This document shows positions 45,512-57,445 of a stretch of 64,000 nucleotides of DNA, in pieces; within the stretch, counting starts at the first letter, position 1, and the number at the start of each line of letters is the position of its first letter. The notes below the pieces were generated by a model. It was not told where the DNA came from and did not search any database. It saw nothing but the letters and a program-made list of their open reading frames with translations. A program made the position numbers and the translations under genes. The DNA is from Lineolata rhizophorae (lineage: Eukaryota; Ascomycota; Dothideomycetes; Lineolatales; Lineolataceae), in NCBI GenBank assembly GCA_010093515.1, contig MU001684.1, forward strand, positions 851,411-915,410. The letters are read 5' to 3'.

Positions 45512-47620
45512 ATGCCCTTTTTAGCGCAGAGAACTGTTCCGATTTCAACGCAGGACTTGTTGTCCTGGACATTTGACAACCCGCCTTATGATCTAGATAA
45601 ACCCGTGGGTCACCTTAAAATCACAATCATGCCGGCTTTACTGCTCGTGTGGATATCTAAACTTTTAATGAAAGATTTACCTCGATTGCCACGATCCATC
45701 GATATCGTTTTCGAGCCGTCAATCTAAGACAGCCATTCGCAAGATTGCAGCTGGCCTGCAGAACGAGGGATTGCAGAGGGGCGAGACTGTTTGCATCCAT
45801 TCATTCAATGATGTAAAGAGCGAAGCATACTTGACGCTACGCGGAATACCGGCTAATACTATTTGAAGGTGCACTACCCCCTCCTCGTTCTTGGAATCAT
45901 TGCCGCGGGCGGAGTTTTCACCGGTATGCCGTTTCGACCCGGGTGAGTAAAAAATAAGTCTAGGGTCACAATAGTAATAAATTGAAAAGGCACAAACCCT
46001 GGATATACGACCTACGAATTGGCGCATCATTTGAAAGCTTCCGATACCAAGATCATAATCGCCGAGCCGGAAATCCTAGGCGCAATCGAAAAAGCTGCCA
46101 AGGCCATAGGCGTTCAGGATCCAAGGATCTTCGTCTTCGACAATGCACATAATTCGGGGAAGATACCGGCCGGGTACCGTTCCTGGAGGTCGCTCCTCGA
46201 TCACGGCGAGACCGACTGGCCTCGGTTCGACGACCTGCAAACGACGCAGAACACGACGGCCATGCTACTCTTCTCATCCGGCACTAGCGGGCTGCCAAAG
46301 CCGGCCATCGCCACCCATTATAATCTTGTTGCGCAGCAAACCCTGGTGTTCGAGCACCCACCGGTGCCATATGAAAGGCGTCGAATCATGAGCCTACCCG
46401 TCTTTCATGCAGCCTCCGCACCTAAGTAACTTCACCTAGGCCTACTAAGTCAACTACTTGTTTGAACTGCTTTCTGACGTAGACATGGCGAACGAAAAAG
46501 CTGTCATATCTCACCGCTACGCGGCGGTTATCCAACCTACATCATGAGGCGTTTCGAGGTTGAAAAGTTCCTGCGATCAATTGAAGAATTCAGTATTACC
46601 GAGTGGATAATGGTACCCCCGCAAGTAGTCGCCATCATTAACTCCCCGCTTGGTAATCGCTACAGCTGGGATTCGGTCGAACAAATCCAAATTGGTGCGG
46701 CGCCGCTTGACAAGAAGCCTCAGGCACGCTTCAAGGCGCTGGTTTCCAAAGACATTCCTGTAACACAAGATGAGTGCTCCTCGGACGTCGTCTGGATGGT
46801 ATCTTGCTAACACCAGGAGATTGCACGGTGGGGAATGTCTGGTAAGTACTGCGTATTTCAGCTCTGCAGAATGTGCAGAGACCGAATATACACTTGCAAA
46901 ACGCAGGGGAAGCCAGCTAACTTATCTGCCGCATCCAGAAACTTGCTGCATTGGCGTTCGATTTCCCTACCCGGAGAAGGACGAAACTGGCAGCATCGGT
47001 CGCTGGATCGACAACATCGACGTTAAAATTATAGACGAGGATGGGAACGACATCACCGGCTATGACGTCCTGGGAGAGGTATGCGTTCGTGGCCCGACGG
47101 TTTCTCCCGGTTACTTCGGAGAACAAGAGGCGACCAAGAACAGCTGGAAAGCAGATGGATGGTTCCATACGGGAGACATAATGTACTGCGACAGCAAGAC
47201 GAGGCTGTGGTACATTGTGGACAGAAGAAAGGTGGGACGGGGCGGACTGAAAAAGGCAGCCATAAGATGCTGACTTCGACGCAGGAGCTCATCAAGGTGC
47301 GTGCATTCCAGGTGGCGCCTCCCGAGATCGAAGGCGTGCTCCTCACGCATCCCGCCATCACGGATGCGGCTGTCATTGGCGTCTACGGCCCGGACAACAC
47401 AGAGCTGCCGCGCGCGTACGTCGTGAGGGCGCCGTCGAGCGAAGGCCAGGCATTGACCGAGGACGCGGTGAAGAAACTGGTGGAAGAGAGTCTGGCCAAG
47501 TACAAATGGCTGGCGGGCGGTGTTGTATTCACCGATTCGATCCCGAAGACTGCTTCTGGAAAGATCTTGAAGAGGCTGCTGCGCGAGCAAGCTTCGAGGG
47601 AGCTGAAGGGGAAGCTGTAA
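45512..47620 (+). CDS. 4-coumarate-CoA-ligase-like AMP-binding enzyme
   Basis: Adenylate-forming acyl/aryl-CoA ligase, about 550 aa in eight exons: 45512-45604, 45675-45812, 45869-45923, 45990-46425, 46483-46759, 46817-46841, 46939-47231 and 47285-47620. All phases agree, so a gene that looks broken in six frames is intact. Motifs: P-loop LFSSGTSGLPKP, PVFHAASAPK, the A5 motif RWGMSETCCIG formed across the 25-base exon 6, GWFHTGDI, YIVDRRKELIKVRAFQVAP (A8), and the catalytic Lys in PKTASGKILKR. The N-terminus MPFLAQRTVPISTQDLLSW is typical of fungal 4CL-like enzymes, many of them peroxisomal; the C-terminal Gly-Lys-Leu is at best a weak PTS1. Substrate unknown. Confidence 0.9.
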
Positions 47621-48004
47621 GCGGTTGCGGGCGCTAGGTAGAAGTGTCCCAGGAGGCGGGCAAGGGTCGTCTGGATCACTTGTATGCAGAAGATAGAGAT
47701 ACCTAAAAGGCCGTTTGGAAACCCAACGTCGTGTGAGCTTTTCGAGGCCCGCGTTTGGCGAAGTGAGGGCGAAGAGGTGCCTGCCCGATGGGGCCTAGGG
47801 CGCTAGGGCGGAAGCTGCGGGCAGGCGCGGACGGCGGGCTTGGCAGCAAATCCGCCGACAGGTGAACGTCCCACGCCTCGACCACGATCGCCGCCGCCTG
47901 CGCTTGCGCTTCCCCCCCCCCCGCCCCGCCCCGACAAGAACGGCGCGGCCAGCCATGCTGCCGTACCGATTCCCAGCGCTGCGCAAACGACGACGACGCC
48001 GACG
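47621..48004. other. Intergenic region: promoter of pep7
   Basis: About 0.38 kb between two plus-strand genes. The pep7 frame is open upstream of 48005 (from at least 47840) but has no earlier in-frame ATG. Confidence 0.5.
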
Positions 48005-50256
48005 ATGAGCACCAAACCGGGCCGGTCGCTGGGCGGCGGCCGGGTCCTGGGCAGCGGCCGCTCGCTGTCCCCCGCCGTCCCCCAGCACCTCCAGCCGCAG
48101 CACCAGCAGCACCACGGCCGCAGCAACAGCGCCGCCCTGGGCCCGCTCTCGCCGTCCGAAAGCTCCGTGTCGCTCAACTCGCAGGTGTCGACGCCGCAGC
48201 AGCGCGACTCGCCCGCCATGCTGGCCGCCGACTCGCGCGACCTCGCCTCGCAGGTGCAGTCGCTCGAGGCGCCCGACGGCGCCGCCGCGGCGTCGGCGAG
48301 CTCGCGCCTCGTGTGCCCCATCTGCAACGAAGGCATGATGACGCTGCTGCAGCTGAACCGCCATCTGGATGACGAGCACGCCAACCTCGAGGAGGAGGAG
48401 CAGGACGAGGTCAAGACGTGGTTCCGCAACCAGATGGTCAAGGCCAAGAAGTTCCAGCCGCTGGCCGTCTTGAACCAGAAGCTCAAGGGCCTCGACGTTT
48501 TCGAGTCTAACGACTCGCCCCAACCGCCGCCCCAGTCGCAGCATCACCCCACTTCTTCCCTCGCCGGGTCCGCGAGCGCTATCCCCGAACCCGCCGTCCG
48601 CCTCGACCCGGAGGAGCTGGTCACCCGGACACACTGGCAGCGGCCCGGGCCGTACGATATGTGCTCGGAGCCCATGTGCGGGAAGAGGCTAGGCGGTGCT
48701 AACGGGACCATTAACTGCAGGAGTTGCGGGAAGCTCTTCTGCGAGGAGCACACGATGTATCAGATGAAGCTGTCACGGTCAGCGCAGCATGAACCTGTGC
48801 GGGGAGTCTGGTGCAGGGTCTGCGAGACCTGCTACAAGTCAAGAGAAGGATACAATGATTACAACGGTGTGCTCCTCCACGAAGGCTGGCTTCGAACCTG
48901 AACAATGGCTGATTGAGGGTTAGGATCTACGCGTGACCACACCGCTACTTTTGCCAGTCTGCGGCGCAAGACTGTGGACAAGGCCTACCTAGAAGTTAGC
49001 CGCCTAGAGAAACGGCTTACAAAGTTGACCCAGCTATTAGCCAACCCACCTCCAGAAGCGACAAGTTCGGGCTTGCTGTGGCCGCTGTCGGGAAAGTCTC
49101 AACTGCGGCAACTGGAGCAGTCCATCGTAGGGTGGGAGGACGATGCCTCGGTTCCTAGGTGTCCATTTTGCCTCCAGGAATTTTCTGGTTATGGCTTTCG
49201 AAGACATCACTGTCGCCTTTGCGGCCGAGTGGTGTGCGCCGACCCGAAGACGGGGTGTTCGTCCGAGGTGGGTCTCAACGTTGCTGCAGAGGGTGCGTAT
49301 TACCTTATGACGTAAATAACGCTTCAGTGCTTTGGTTCTGACTTCAGAGTAGCTAGCAGCGGAGCTTCGGAGAAGAGCGCGGGACATGTGAGTGTCGACG
49401 TCCGCATGTGTAAAGATTGCAAGCATACTCTCTTCAGCCGAGCGGATTACGCCAGAGAACTGGCGAACAAACCGCGGGACCAGCGAATCTATGAAAACAT
49501 GGTGCAATTTGAGCGCGGCATCAGATTGCTCTTACCAAAATTTCAGCGCCTGCTTTCCGCATTACAGTACGTTTGCCATCATAGTGTTTGGGGGTCGGTG
49601 CTGAGTAAAGCACTGTGAAGAGCCTACCCCGTGGTAACATGGCATACAGAGACCCGGATAAGCCACCATCGCCTGCTCAATTGGCGGACGCCACAAAGGT
49701 CCGGAAACGTCTTATGGACTCGTTCCAACAATACGATACTGCTGCTCGCGGCATACGCGACCTCCCTACTGAATCTCCGTCTCAACGACGTCTACAAAAG
49801 GCCGTTTATCAACAGGCTTATAGTTTTCTCAACCTTCACATGCTCCCGCTCAAAAGCCTCCCCAAAATTCTTAAGCACGCTTCGCCGCATGGAATGCCGA
49901 ATGGCCACTCCTCCAGTGCCGGGGGCGGCAAACCGCGCGGTGCTCTGGCTTCCATCAAGTTCAACGACAAAACCGATACGGGCAGCGTGGTCACGAGCAG
50001 CAGCGCCGTGTCCGCTATGGAAGCTGAGGAGAAGGAACTGCGGGAGCGCCTTATCGTGCTAGAAGAGCAAAAGTTCTTCGTCGGTGAGATGGTTGCCGAC
50101 GCCAACAGGAGACGAAAGTTCGATGAAGTCGCATCTCTGGCACAAAACGTTGAGGACTTGAATAGAGAGATCGATTCAATTCAGGGGCAGCTGGGACAGC
50201 TTGATTTTGCTGGGGCGTACCAGGCGGCGGCCGTGGCGCAGACGGGACAGGCGTAG
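48005..50256 (+). CDS. pep7: Endosomal FYVE-domain tether Pep7/Vac1 (Vps19)
   Basis: Peripheral endosome protein that binds PI3P and the Rab Vps21 to promote Golgi-to-endosome fusion. 684 aa; exons 48005-48866, 48924-49292, 49350-49566 and 49650-50256. A C2H2 finger (CPICNEGMMTLLQLNRHL, Cys 104/107, His 120/125) is followed by a first FYVE-like Zn domain (MCGKRLGGANGTINCRSCGK, CEEH). Exon 2 supplies a helix (KAYLEVSRLEKRLTKLTQLL) and a second FYVE domain with the basic motif FRRHHCRLCGRVVC; its last ligands (MCKDC) are in exon 3. The C-terminus is coiled coil (ELRERLIVLEEQKFF), the Rab-binding end. The acceptor at 49348-49349 is chosen because the AG two bases earlier leads to a stop. Confidence 0.92.
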
Positions 50257-51214
50257 AGAACCTACGAGCTGTTGACGCGGAGCTTGGAGCTGGGTCAAAA
50301 CCAAAACATTGGGAAGAGACGGGTAATTAGAGATGGTCGCTCGGCCTAGATACCCGTATGCTTTCAGATCTGCTATTCGCTTGTGTGAAATATGTTATCG
50401 GATTTTGGTATATGCAAAGAAGTTTTAGGCCGTATCGGAGTATCAACGACTCGAAGAATCAGTCTGCTCTTCTGCTATGGTGCGAACTTTGCTTAATCGT
50501 CAGACCTTAAATCAGACACTCACAGTGTTACACCATGAGCTGTGCTCGCTCAGCTCACTCTTCTGACCCGAATCCAAGGAAGGATATATGGTACAGGAAA
50601 GACTACACGACCTAGGTAAAAGAACATGGCCTGGGAAAGAGTACGTGGGCTGAGGAAGAGTACGCAGCGGAGAGAAGGACACGCAGCACGACCGTCCGTA
50701 TGAATTGATTAATGGCGAATTTAAATCCAATATTCAGTGGGATTTTTAGCAAGATGTTATTAGGTTTGTAGACTCATTAGTAGCTACAATTTATCTAGCA
50801 GCACTCGCGAGCACGAATAGCTAATGGACAGTCAAGCTCCCAGATGGGCGCAGCATTCATCGAAAGCGCTCGGCACACTGGGCTATGATTCTGCTAGTAA
50901 ACACTCAAAGAGAGGATTCATTGACCGGAGAGAGCATCGAGTGCCATTGACGTCGGTTTCGGTTAGCGGGGAGCCTGGAACCCCAGACTTCCCCGCCTGA
51001 TCCCACCGAGCTCTCCTCGACCCCGGGCCAGGCCTCGTCACTCCACAGAATCACATGTGATCCGTACCACACCCTCTCTGGGTCCTAGGCCGGCACTGCC
51101 TCGCGTCCCCTCCCGCAGCCTCCCTCTTCTTCTCGGACGTCCTGCTCCATTGCTCCTTGAAATGGCCTGGCCACCACCACCTCATCGGCGGCGTGTATCT
51201 CCAGCACCACCAAC
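50257..51214. other. Intergenic region
   Basis: About 0.96 kb between two plus-strand genes, AT-richer from 50380 to 50830 and C-rich from 51000, where the leader of the next gene probably begins. No gene recognised. Confidence 0.5.
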
Positions 51215-51515
51215 ATGCTCAACCCGCTGACCCTGCTGGGCCCGCCCGTCCTCATCCTCATCTCCATCCCGCTCGCCTTCTTCGCCGCGATAACCACCGC
51301 TATTGCCTTCACCACCCTCTTCATCCGCTTCCTCATCGTCTACGTCGAGCTCGGCATCGCGCTGCTGCACAGCTGGCTCTTTGTGCGCTCGCCCGCACCC
51401 AAACGGCGCCGAACCCCCACTGCAACCAATTCCCCGTCGTCGCCCACCGACTACACGCGCCGCCTCTCGCGCCGTAGCCGCCGCAGCAGCATATCCAGCC
51501 TTGTCGCCCAGCAGT

Positions 51516-51565
<50 letters not shown>

Positions 51566-52276
51566 TACCAGCATCAACAGCATCAGCAACAGCAGCACCA
51601 GATGGGCGGCGCCAACGGGCCGTACGCGGCCGCCCCGCCCGTCAAGAGTGGCAGCTTCGCCTCGCTGATCGGCGCCGGCGGGCCGACGCGCGACTTCGAG
51701 GGCGTCGGCGGGTGGCGCGTCTCCGGCGACGGCGAGGACGAGGCGCTCTGGATCGGCATGAACTCGCGGCTGGAGCTGCCGGCGGCTCCGGCCACGTCGG
51801 CCATGGGCGCCGCGACGATGTCTGGCGCCGGCGCCGGCACGATGTCTGGCGCCGGCGCCGGCGCTGCTGGGGGAGGAGGAGGAGGAGGAGGAGGAGGAGG
51901 CAGCGTGGGCACGTTGGCCTCGGGGACCGTTGCCGCCGCCGCCGCCGGCGACAATTCGGGCCTGGCCGGCAAGCAGCGACGACACCATCGGAGGTCCTTG
52001 ACGGGCGGCAGCCAGCGCATGTGCTTCAGCCCGGAGGCGATGCGCATGAGCCCGGTGCAGAGCAGGGCGCGCACGCCGAGCACGGTGGAGCCCGTCGCCA
52101 CGGCGCCGGCGGCGGGCGGCGCGCCGGCGGCCGAGTACTTCGGCCTGCAGCCGCACGGGAGCGCGAGGCGCAAGGACGGCGACGAGCGGCGGAAGAGCTC
52201 GAGCGGGTCGAGCACCGTGTCGGCGGTGTCGGGGAAGCATTCTCGGAGCGCGTTTCGCATGTCGTCGCACTTTTGA
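51215..52276 (+). CDS. Unassigned fungal membrane protein with polyglutamine tract
   Basis: Single exon, 353 aa. The first 60 residues are strongly hydrophobic, with two probable membrane spans (PPVLILISIPLAFFAAIT and FIRFLIVYVELGIALLHSW), then a basic border (PKRRR, RRLSRRSRRS). The rest is low complexity: a polyglutamine run, Gly/Ala repeats including two 24-base copies encoding MSGAGAG-type units, and a poly-Gly run. Between them lies an ordered, possibly conserved core, RDFEGVGGWRVSG with ALWIGMNSRLELP. I do not recognise the family. The basic residues after the membrane segment suggest the tail faces the cytosol. Confidence 0.7.
51518..51556 (+). repeat. CAG trinucleotide repeat, 13 units, coding for Gln
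   Basis: Thirteen uninterrupted CAG codons inside the membrane-protein gene, followed by CAA CAA CAG and further His/Gln codons. Likely polymorphic in length. Confidence 0.95.
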
Positions 52277-53385
52277 GGCTTTGATAGCTCCGTGCGTTTT
52301 CACTTCGCCATTGTATGTTTGTACCGTTGCTTATGCGTCATGACTGTTTCCGTTGCCTTGTACTGTACGTGCCATAGATAATTGAGAAGCACATCGGCGG
52401 TCTGTTTTGTTGGATTCTTCAATGACCAAGGCTGTATTCTGGAGCACGCAGTGGCGAGCTAAGTGACTTTTCCTTGCGGAAGAGTTCAACATCCTAGTCG
52501 ACGTCAAGAATGACGACTTGAATTGGCTTTCAACATAGCTAGTTCTTGACACTTCCTAGCCCACTGAACAATTTATGATAGTCGGCAATTCACAGCCGTC
52601 TACCTTTCAATTCGATGCTAAGAGTGGAGGAAAGGGGAATGGCACAAAAAGGGGAAGATGGGAGTGGTGGGGGATTCGGCCTTCCCGCTTGGGCCGAGGG
52701 CAGGAAGAGCGCCTAGGCTACTGGACTAAGGAAGTAGGAGGGCTATATCGCAGCGACGGCGACGACTTGGAAGTGGAAATGCTCAACTGGGCAAGCTATG
52801 CATTTAAATATGCACTAAAGCAACCGCTTACCGTCTCGCGCCAGGTTATCGCAGTGTACGAATGTGCAAGGTAGGCCTTGATACAAGTTCTCTTGCAGAG
52901 GTAGACCTCGAGTTACGCGTCCGCGGAGTACGCACTAGCGTACGCCATTGCGAAGAAAGGCAGCATATTGGCTGGAGCAAATGGGTGGGTGGCACAGACA
53001 CAGATAAAAAGAAATCGCATCAGAACACGCGAACAAAAAAGTGCAGGCGTTCTAATGCGTTGCTTGAGTTGCGATTGAACTCCTCTATCCTTGTTTAGGA
53101 ATGCAAAATATTTATAGGCGCAAGGCTAGCAATGAAATATGCGACGAGACCGAAACAACAAGTCAACTGGACTCGGCCGGATGCAACATAGGGAAAGTAG
53201 CCAGACCAAACAAAAATTAAAAAAAAAGAAAACCAAAATAGTACAAGACCTTAGCTGTACACCACCACTGCCTATAGGCGTGGCTTTCCCTGTCTTAGCC
53301 ACAAGACGCCAGAACCAAAAATGAACACGCTTCGAGATACAAAAAAAAAAAAAAAAAAGAAAACACCGGACGTATTCCCAACATC
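52277..53385. other. Convergent intergenic region
   Basis: About 1.1 kb between the membrane-protein gene (+) and the hydrolase gene (-). Mixed composition; a run of 18-19 A at about 53340-53358 lies near the hydrolase 3' end. A 99-codon open frame at 52575-52874 shows no motif and is not called. Confidence 0.5.
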
Positions 53386-54042
53386 TCACCGCCCCTTCTC
53401 CGTCTCCCTCATCTCCTCCAACATGACCTCGTTGAACTGGTCCGCCCCGTCCAAGTAGACATGGTGCCCCGCCTCGCGGATGATGACCACCTTGCCGCCG
53501 CCCCGCTCGCGCCCGCGCTCCTCGTCCGACCTGGCCTCCTCGAGCGCCCTGCGCCGCCGCTCGTTCAGCAGGTCCGCCGCCGCGTACCCGCCCGCCACGT
53601 CCATCCAGTCGTGGTCGCCGTACATGAGCACGACGGGCACGCCCGTCTCGCGCTCGAACCGCTGCAAGCTGCCGGCGCTGGCCGAAGCGGACGCGGACGC
53701 GGACGCGGACGCGGATGCGGCGGCGGGGCCGTCGATGTACCCCCTGCCGACGGCGTCGATGCGGCGGATGAGCGGGTTGCGGGCAAAGGCGCCCGGGGCC
53801 AGTATGTATGGCAGGGCGTACTCGCCGGAGCCGCGCTGGCGGAAGAGGGCGTACGAGTAGTCGTGCAGGGCCTGGGCCTCGGCCGGCGGCAGGTGGGCGA
53901 AGCGGCGGGTCGTCCAGCCCGAGACAAGCCGGGGCCCCAGCGGACCGGACCAGCGCACCAGGCTGAAGGGCGACACGAAGTTGGCCTCCCAGAGGTACGT
54001 CAGCCACTTGGGGAGCGGCTTGCGCGGGGCGGGCGCGTTGGG

Positions 54043-54073
<31 letters not shown>

Positions 54074-55464
54074 GCCTTGGAGCGCGCGTTGAGGAAGTTG
54101 TTGTTGTCGGCGCCGGCGCGGCCGGCGCGGGGCGGGGTGGCGGTGCCAGAGCCGACGGCGCCGCGCTCGTCCGTCACGGTGAGGCCGTCGTCGTGGTCGA
54201 AGCCGTTCTCCGCCATGCCGCTCTCGCCGGATTCGGGCATCTCCTCACGCACGGCGTACGGGTCCTCGGGGATGCCGACGGGGCTGGCCAGCACCAGCTT
54301 CTCGAGTCGGCCCGGGTACTTGAGCGCGTAGGCGACCGACAGGTAGCCGCCGAGGCTGTGGCCGCAGAGCACGAACTTGTCGATGCCGCGCTGGACGCGC
54401 CACTCCTCGAGCGCGTCGACGAACCACGACTCGGTCTCGTCGATCTTGGCGTCGCGCTCGCGGGCGGCGATGCGGAAGGGCGGGCGCGAGCTGCGGCCCA
54501 TGCCGGGCAGGTCGAGCGCGTACAGCTTCCAGTTGGGCAGGCGCGAGAGCGCCTCGAAGTTGCGGTAGAAGAAGGCGAGGCCGGCGCCGTAGCCGTGAAG
54601 CAAGACGAGCGTGTGCTTCGGGGCGGCGGCGTCGTCGGCGAGACGCTCGACCGAGAACTCGTTCAGCGACCGGTTCTTGCCCGACAGGGGCACCAAGGTC
54701 GAGTTCCACCGGCGCGGGCCGTAGGGGTCGCCACTGAGGGCGTCCGTGGTGGTTTGCGAGGGTGAGGGCGATGCCGCGGCTTCGAGTGCCTCGGCCGTAG
54801 CATCGGCGTCGGCGGCATCCTGCCCCTGGGCCGTCAGATTCGTCTTGGAGGTCTTGCACGACGCCGGCGCGGAGCCCGTCACGGCGTGGGTGGGCGGCTT
54901 CTGCAGGTGCGGCACGAAGGAGAGCACCGTGTGCTCGGCGACGGCGGGCTTCAGGCTGGTCCACCACTGCGAGAAGCCGTCCTTGTATCCGAGCGGGAAC
55001 AGGTTGGCGAAGCGGCCGCCGGCCTGGCGCTGCTCGCGCTCGCGGTTGGCTTCTTGCTCGCGCTGCTCGCGCGCGCGCTGCGACGCGAGCGGCGAATGCT
55101 GCGGCCGCGCGCGGAACTGGGCTTCTTCCTCGGCGCTGGGCATGGCCGAGGCCGCCATGGAGAGCTCGGGGTCGAAGGCGGCTGCGTCGGCGGGGAGGTG
55201 GTCGGGGGAGGGCGCGTACGAGGCCTGGCGGGCGTAGGCGCGGGCGTAGGCGCGGGCGTAGGCGTGGATGGCGGGCTTGAAGAGTTCGGGGGAGGTCAAG
55301 CGCGGCAAGCCGTAGTAGTAGTAGGCGGCCGACGCGGAGGCGGCTGCGGCGAGGCCGACGATGGCGGTCGGGGCGGTCGCGACAATCGATGACGTTGCCG
55401 TTGATGCGGCGGCGGGAGGCCGGCGGGCGATGGCGACGGCGAGGCGGCGGGGGGCAAACTGCAT
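53386..55464 (-). CDS. Alpha/beta hydrolase of the ABHD4/5 - Cld1/Ict1 family
   Basis: Single exon, 692 aa. A basic, Ala-rich N-terminus (MQFAPRRLAVAIARRP) looks like a mitochondrial targeting sequence. The hydrolase core begins at HTLVLLHGYGAGLAFFYRNF; the nucleophile elbow is CGHSLGGYLS with Ser 370; the C-terminal end has MYGDHDWMDVAGG and the His in AGHHVYLDG (HX4D-like, shared with acyltransferase-active members). This layout fits yeast Cld1 (cardiolipin deacylase) and Ict1 and human ABHD5. Cld1-like mitochondrial lipid remodelling is likely, but acyl-transfer activity cannot be excluded. The protein is long because of Ala/Ser/Gly-rich insertions, including tandem AYAR and AS repeats. 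Confidence 0.85.
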
Positions 55465-56335
55465 GCCAGACGGAGGAAGCAGCAGCCTGCGGCTTTATGC
55501 GAGCAGAGCAGAGCGTGAACACGCGTCGCGAGGCGTGCGCGGCCGGCGGAGGAGGCGGCCGTAGCGGCGGGCTGCGAGGCCTAAGTCCGCCGCATCGCCA
55601 GCCGGCGCCGGAGCCGGATTCGCCCGGCTTCGTCCGCCGGCGGCCGCGGGCGCCGCGCAACGTCGCGTCTCCGCTGCGTCCGGCGCGCGAGTTTGCATCA
55701 AACCCACGTACTACGCAGCAGCCTCCCAGCCCGCGTGCCCGGAGCCGAAACCTCAGCAGCTTGCGAGGCCTCACGATCCAGGCGGGCCGCACGTGACCTG
55801 GATGGGCGGGCTCGGGCCGCGCCGCCATCGCCAGGAACTCGATCCCCGGGCTCGAGCTTCGCACGCTGCCACGCGCAAGGCTGCGTCCGCCTCGAGACCT
55901 GCCTCCTGCTTTCCCCGCGCGCGCGCAATCCGACCAGGTCGCTCTGAAAGCCCGAGTGCAGCTTCATAGCTTCAGTCCGTTGAACCGACCAGGCCGAGGG
56001 AAGAGATCCAAGCCGAGCCCCCCCCGGCTCTCTCACCGCATCACCGAACGCTGTACACTGGCCTAGCCCGACTCGAGGTCACCTAGAAGTCTGGCTTCCC
56101 TCAAGCACGGCTCGTATGCACTTGCGCCCTTAGCGGCAGAGCCCGAGCGCCCGCCATGTTTGCTAGCCTCCCGCGCCGATAGTCGAGTCCTCACCGCCCG
56201 TCTGCGCTCGCACGGACTGGCAGAGCAAGCCTCGCGGGACCGGCGGGGGAGAGGGAGACGCGAAGAGAGACCCGAACACCAAAACCTGCCGCACACATCC
56301 ATCTCGGACGACAGAGCCGCGCCTTCGCCGTCGCC
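55465..56335. other. Divergent promoter region
   Basis: About 0.87 kb of GC-rich DNA between the hydrolase (-) and spo7 (+) start codons. Long overlapping open frames on both strands are attributed to composition. Nothing else recognised. Confidence 0.5.
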
Positions 56336-57412
56336 ATGTCGTCGCGCCTGGACCAGCTCGTCAAGGGCGCGCCCTCGTCCGACACAGCCTCCCCTCCTCC
56401 TCCTCCAGACCCCGTCTCGTCCCCTCCGTCCTCGTCCGCAAACACCGCCACGTCGAGCCGGCCGGCGCCTCCGCGCGTCCCGCCGCCGGACCCGACCGCG
56501 CTCCTCCCGTCGTCGCCGCCGCAGATCTACCTCAACCTGCTCATCCTCGAGGCGTCGCTGCGGACCCAGTACCTCACGCTGCGCGCGCGCCGGCGGCAGC
56601 ACACCTTCGTCCTGACGCTGCTGTGCGCCTGGATCGCCTACTTCGGCTGGGCCCAGTACCTGCGCCCGCGCGAGGACGGGCGCGGCGTCGGCGGCAGCGT
56701 CTACTGGGTCGTCGACGTGGCCGAGAAGGTGGCCCTGCTGGCCGGCCTGCTCACCGCGCTGCTGTTCTGGGGCACCGGCCAGTGGGAGCGCGGCGTGCGC
56801 TGGCCGCGCCGCTGGCTCGCCGTGACCAACCGCGGCCTCCGGGGCATCAACTGCAAGGTCGTCGTGCTGAGAGGCCCGCTGTGGCGGGAGGTCCTGGGCC
56901 ATCTGGCGTTTCTGATCCCGGTCGGCTGGTTCGGCAGCAGCGCCGGTACGCCCGGGAGCGAGTACCACATGGTCGAGTACAGCGCCGCCGAGAAGCGCAG
57001 CATGATGGTGCATCATCAGGGGTACCTGAGACCGCCGCCGCCGCCGCCAAACGCCAACGCCTTCCCATCCACGACGCACGCCCACCACGCCCACGTCCAC
57101 CACTACCAGTCCCCGCACTTCTCGACCCACCCGCACGACCCACACTTCTCCTCGATGGCGTCGTCCTCGCACCGCGTCGAGCTCGCCGAGGAAGACGTCG
57201 CCCCCGGCGGCGACCACATCAAGCTGCTCCTCCTCCCCAAGCCCTTCTCGCCCGACTTCCGCGAGAACTGGGAGCTGTACCGCGCCGCCTACTGGGACAA
57301 GGAGAACGAGCGTCGCGCCCAGCTGCGCGCCCGCGTGCGCGCTGCCCGGCTGCGCGACGACCGCGCTAGGCGCGCCGCGGCGGCAGGCGGCCGCCGCTGG
57401 TTCTGGCTGCTT

Positions 57413-57445
<33 letters not shown>

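Noticed and set aside
45512-47620. Interpretation of the AMP-binding gene as a pseudogene with stop codons
   Set aside because: All stops fall in introns with GT/AG ends and matching phases; every catalytic motif is restored by splicing.
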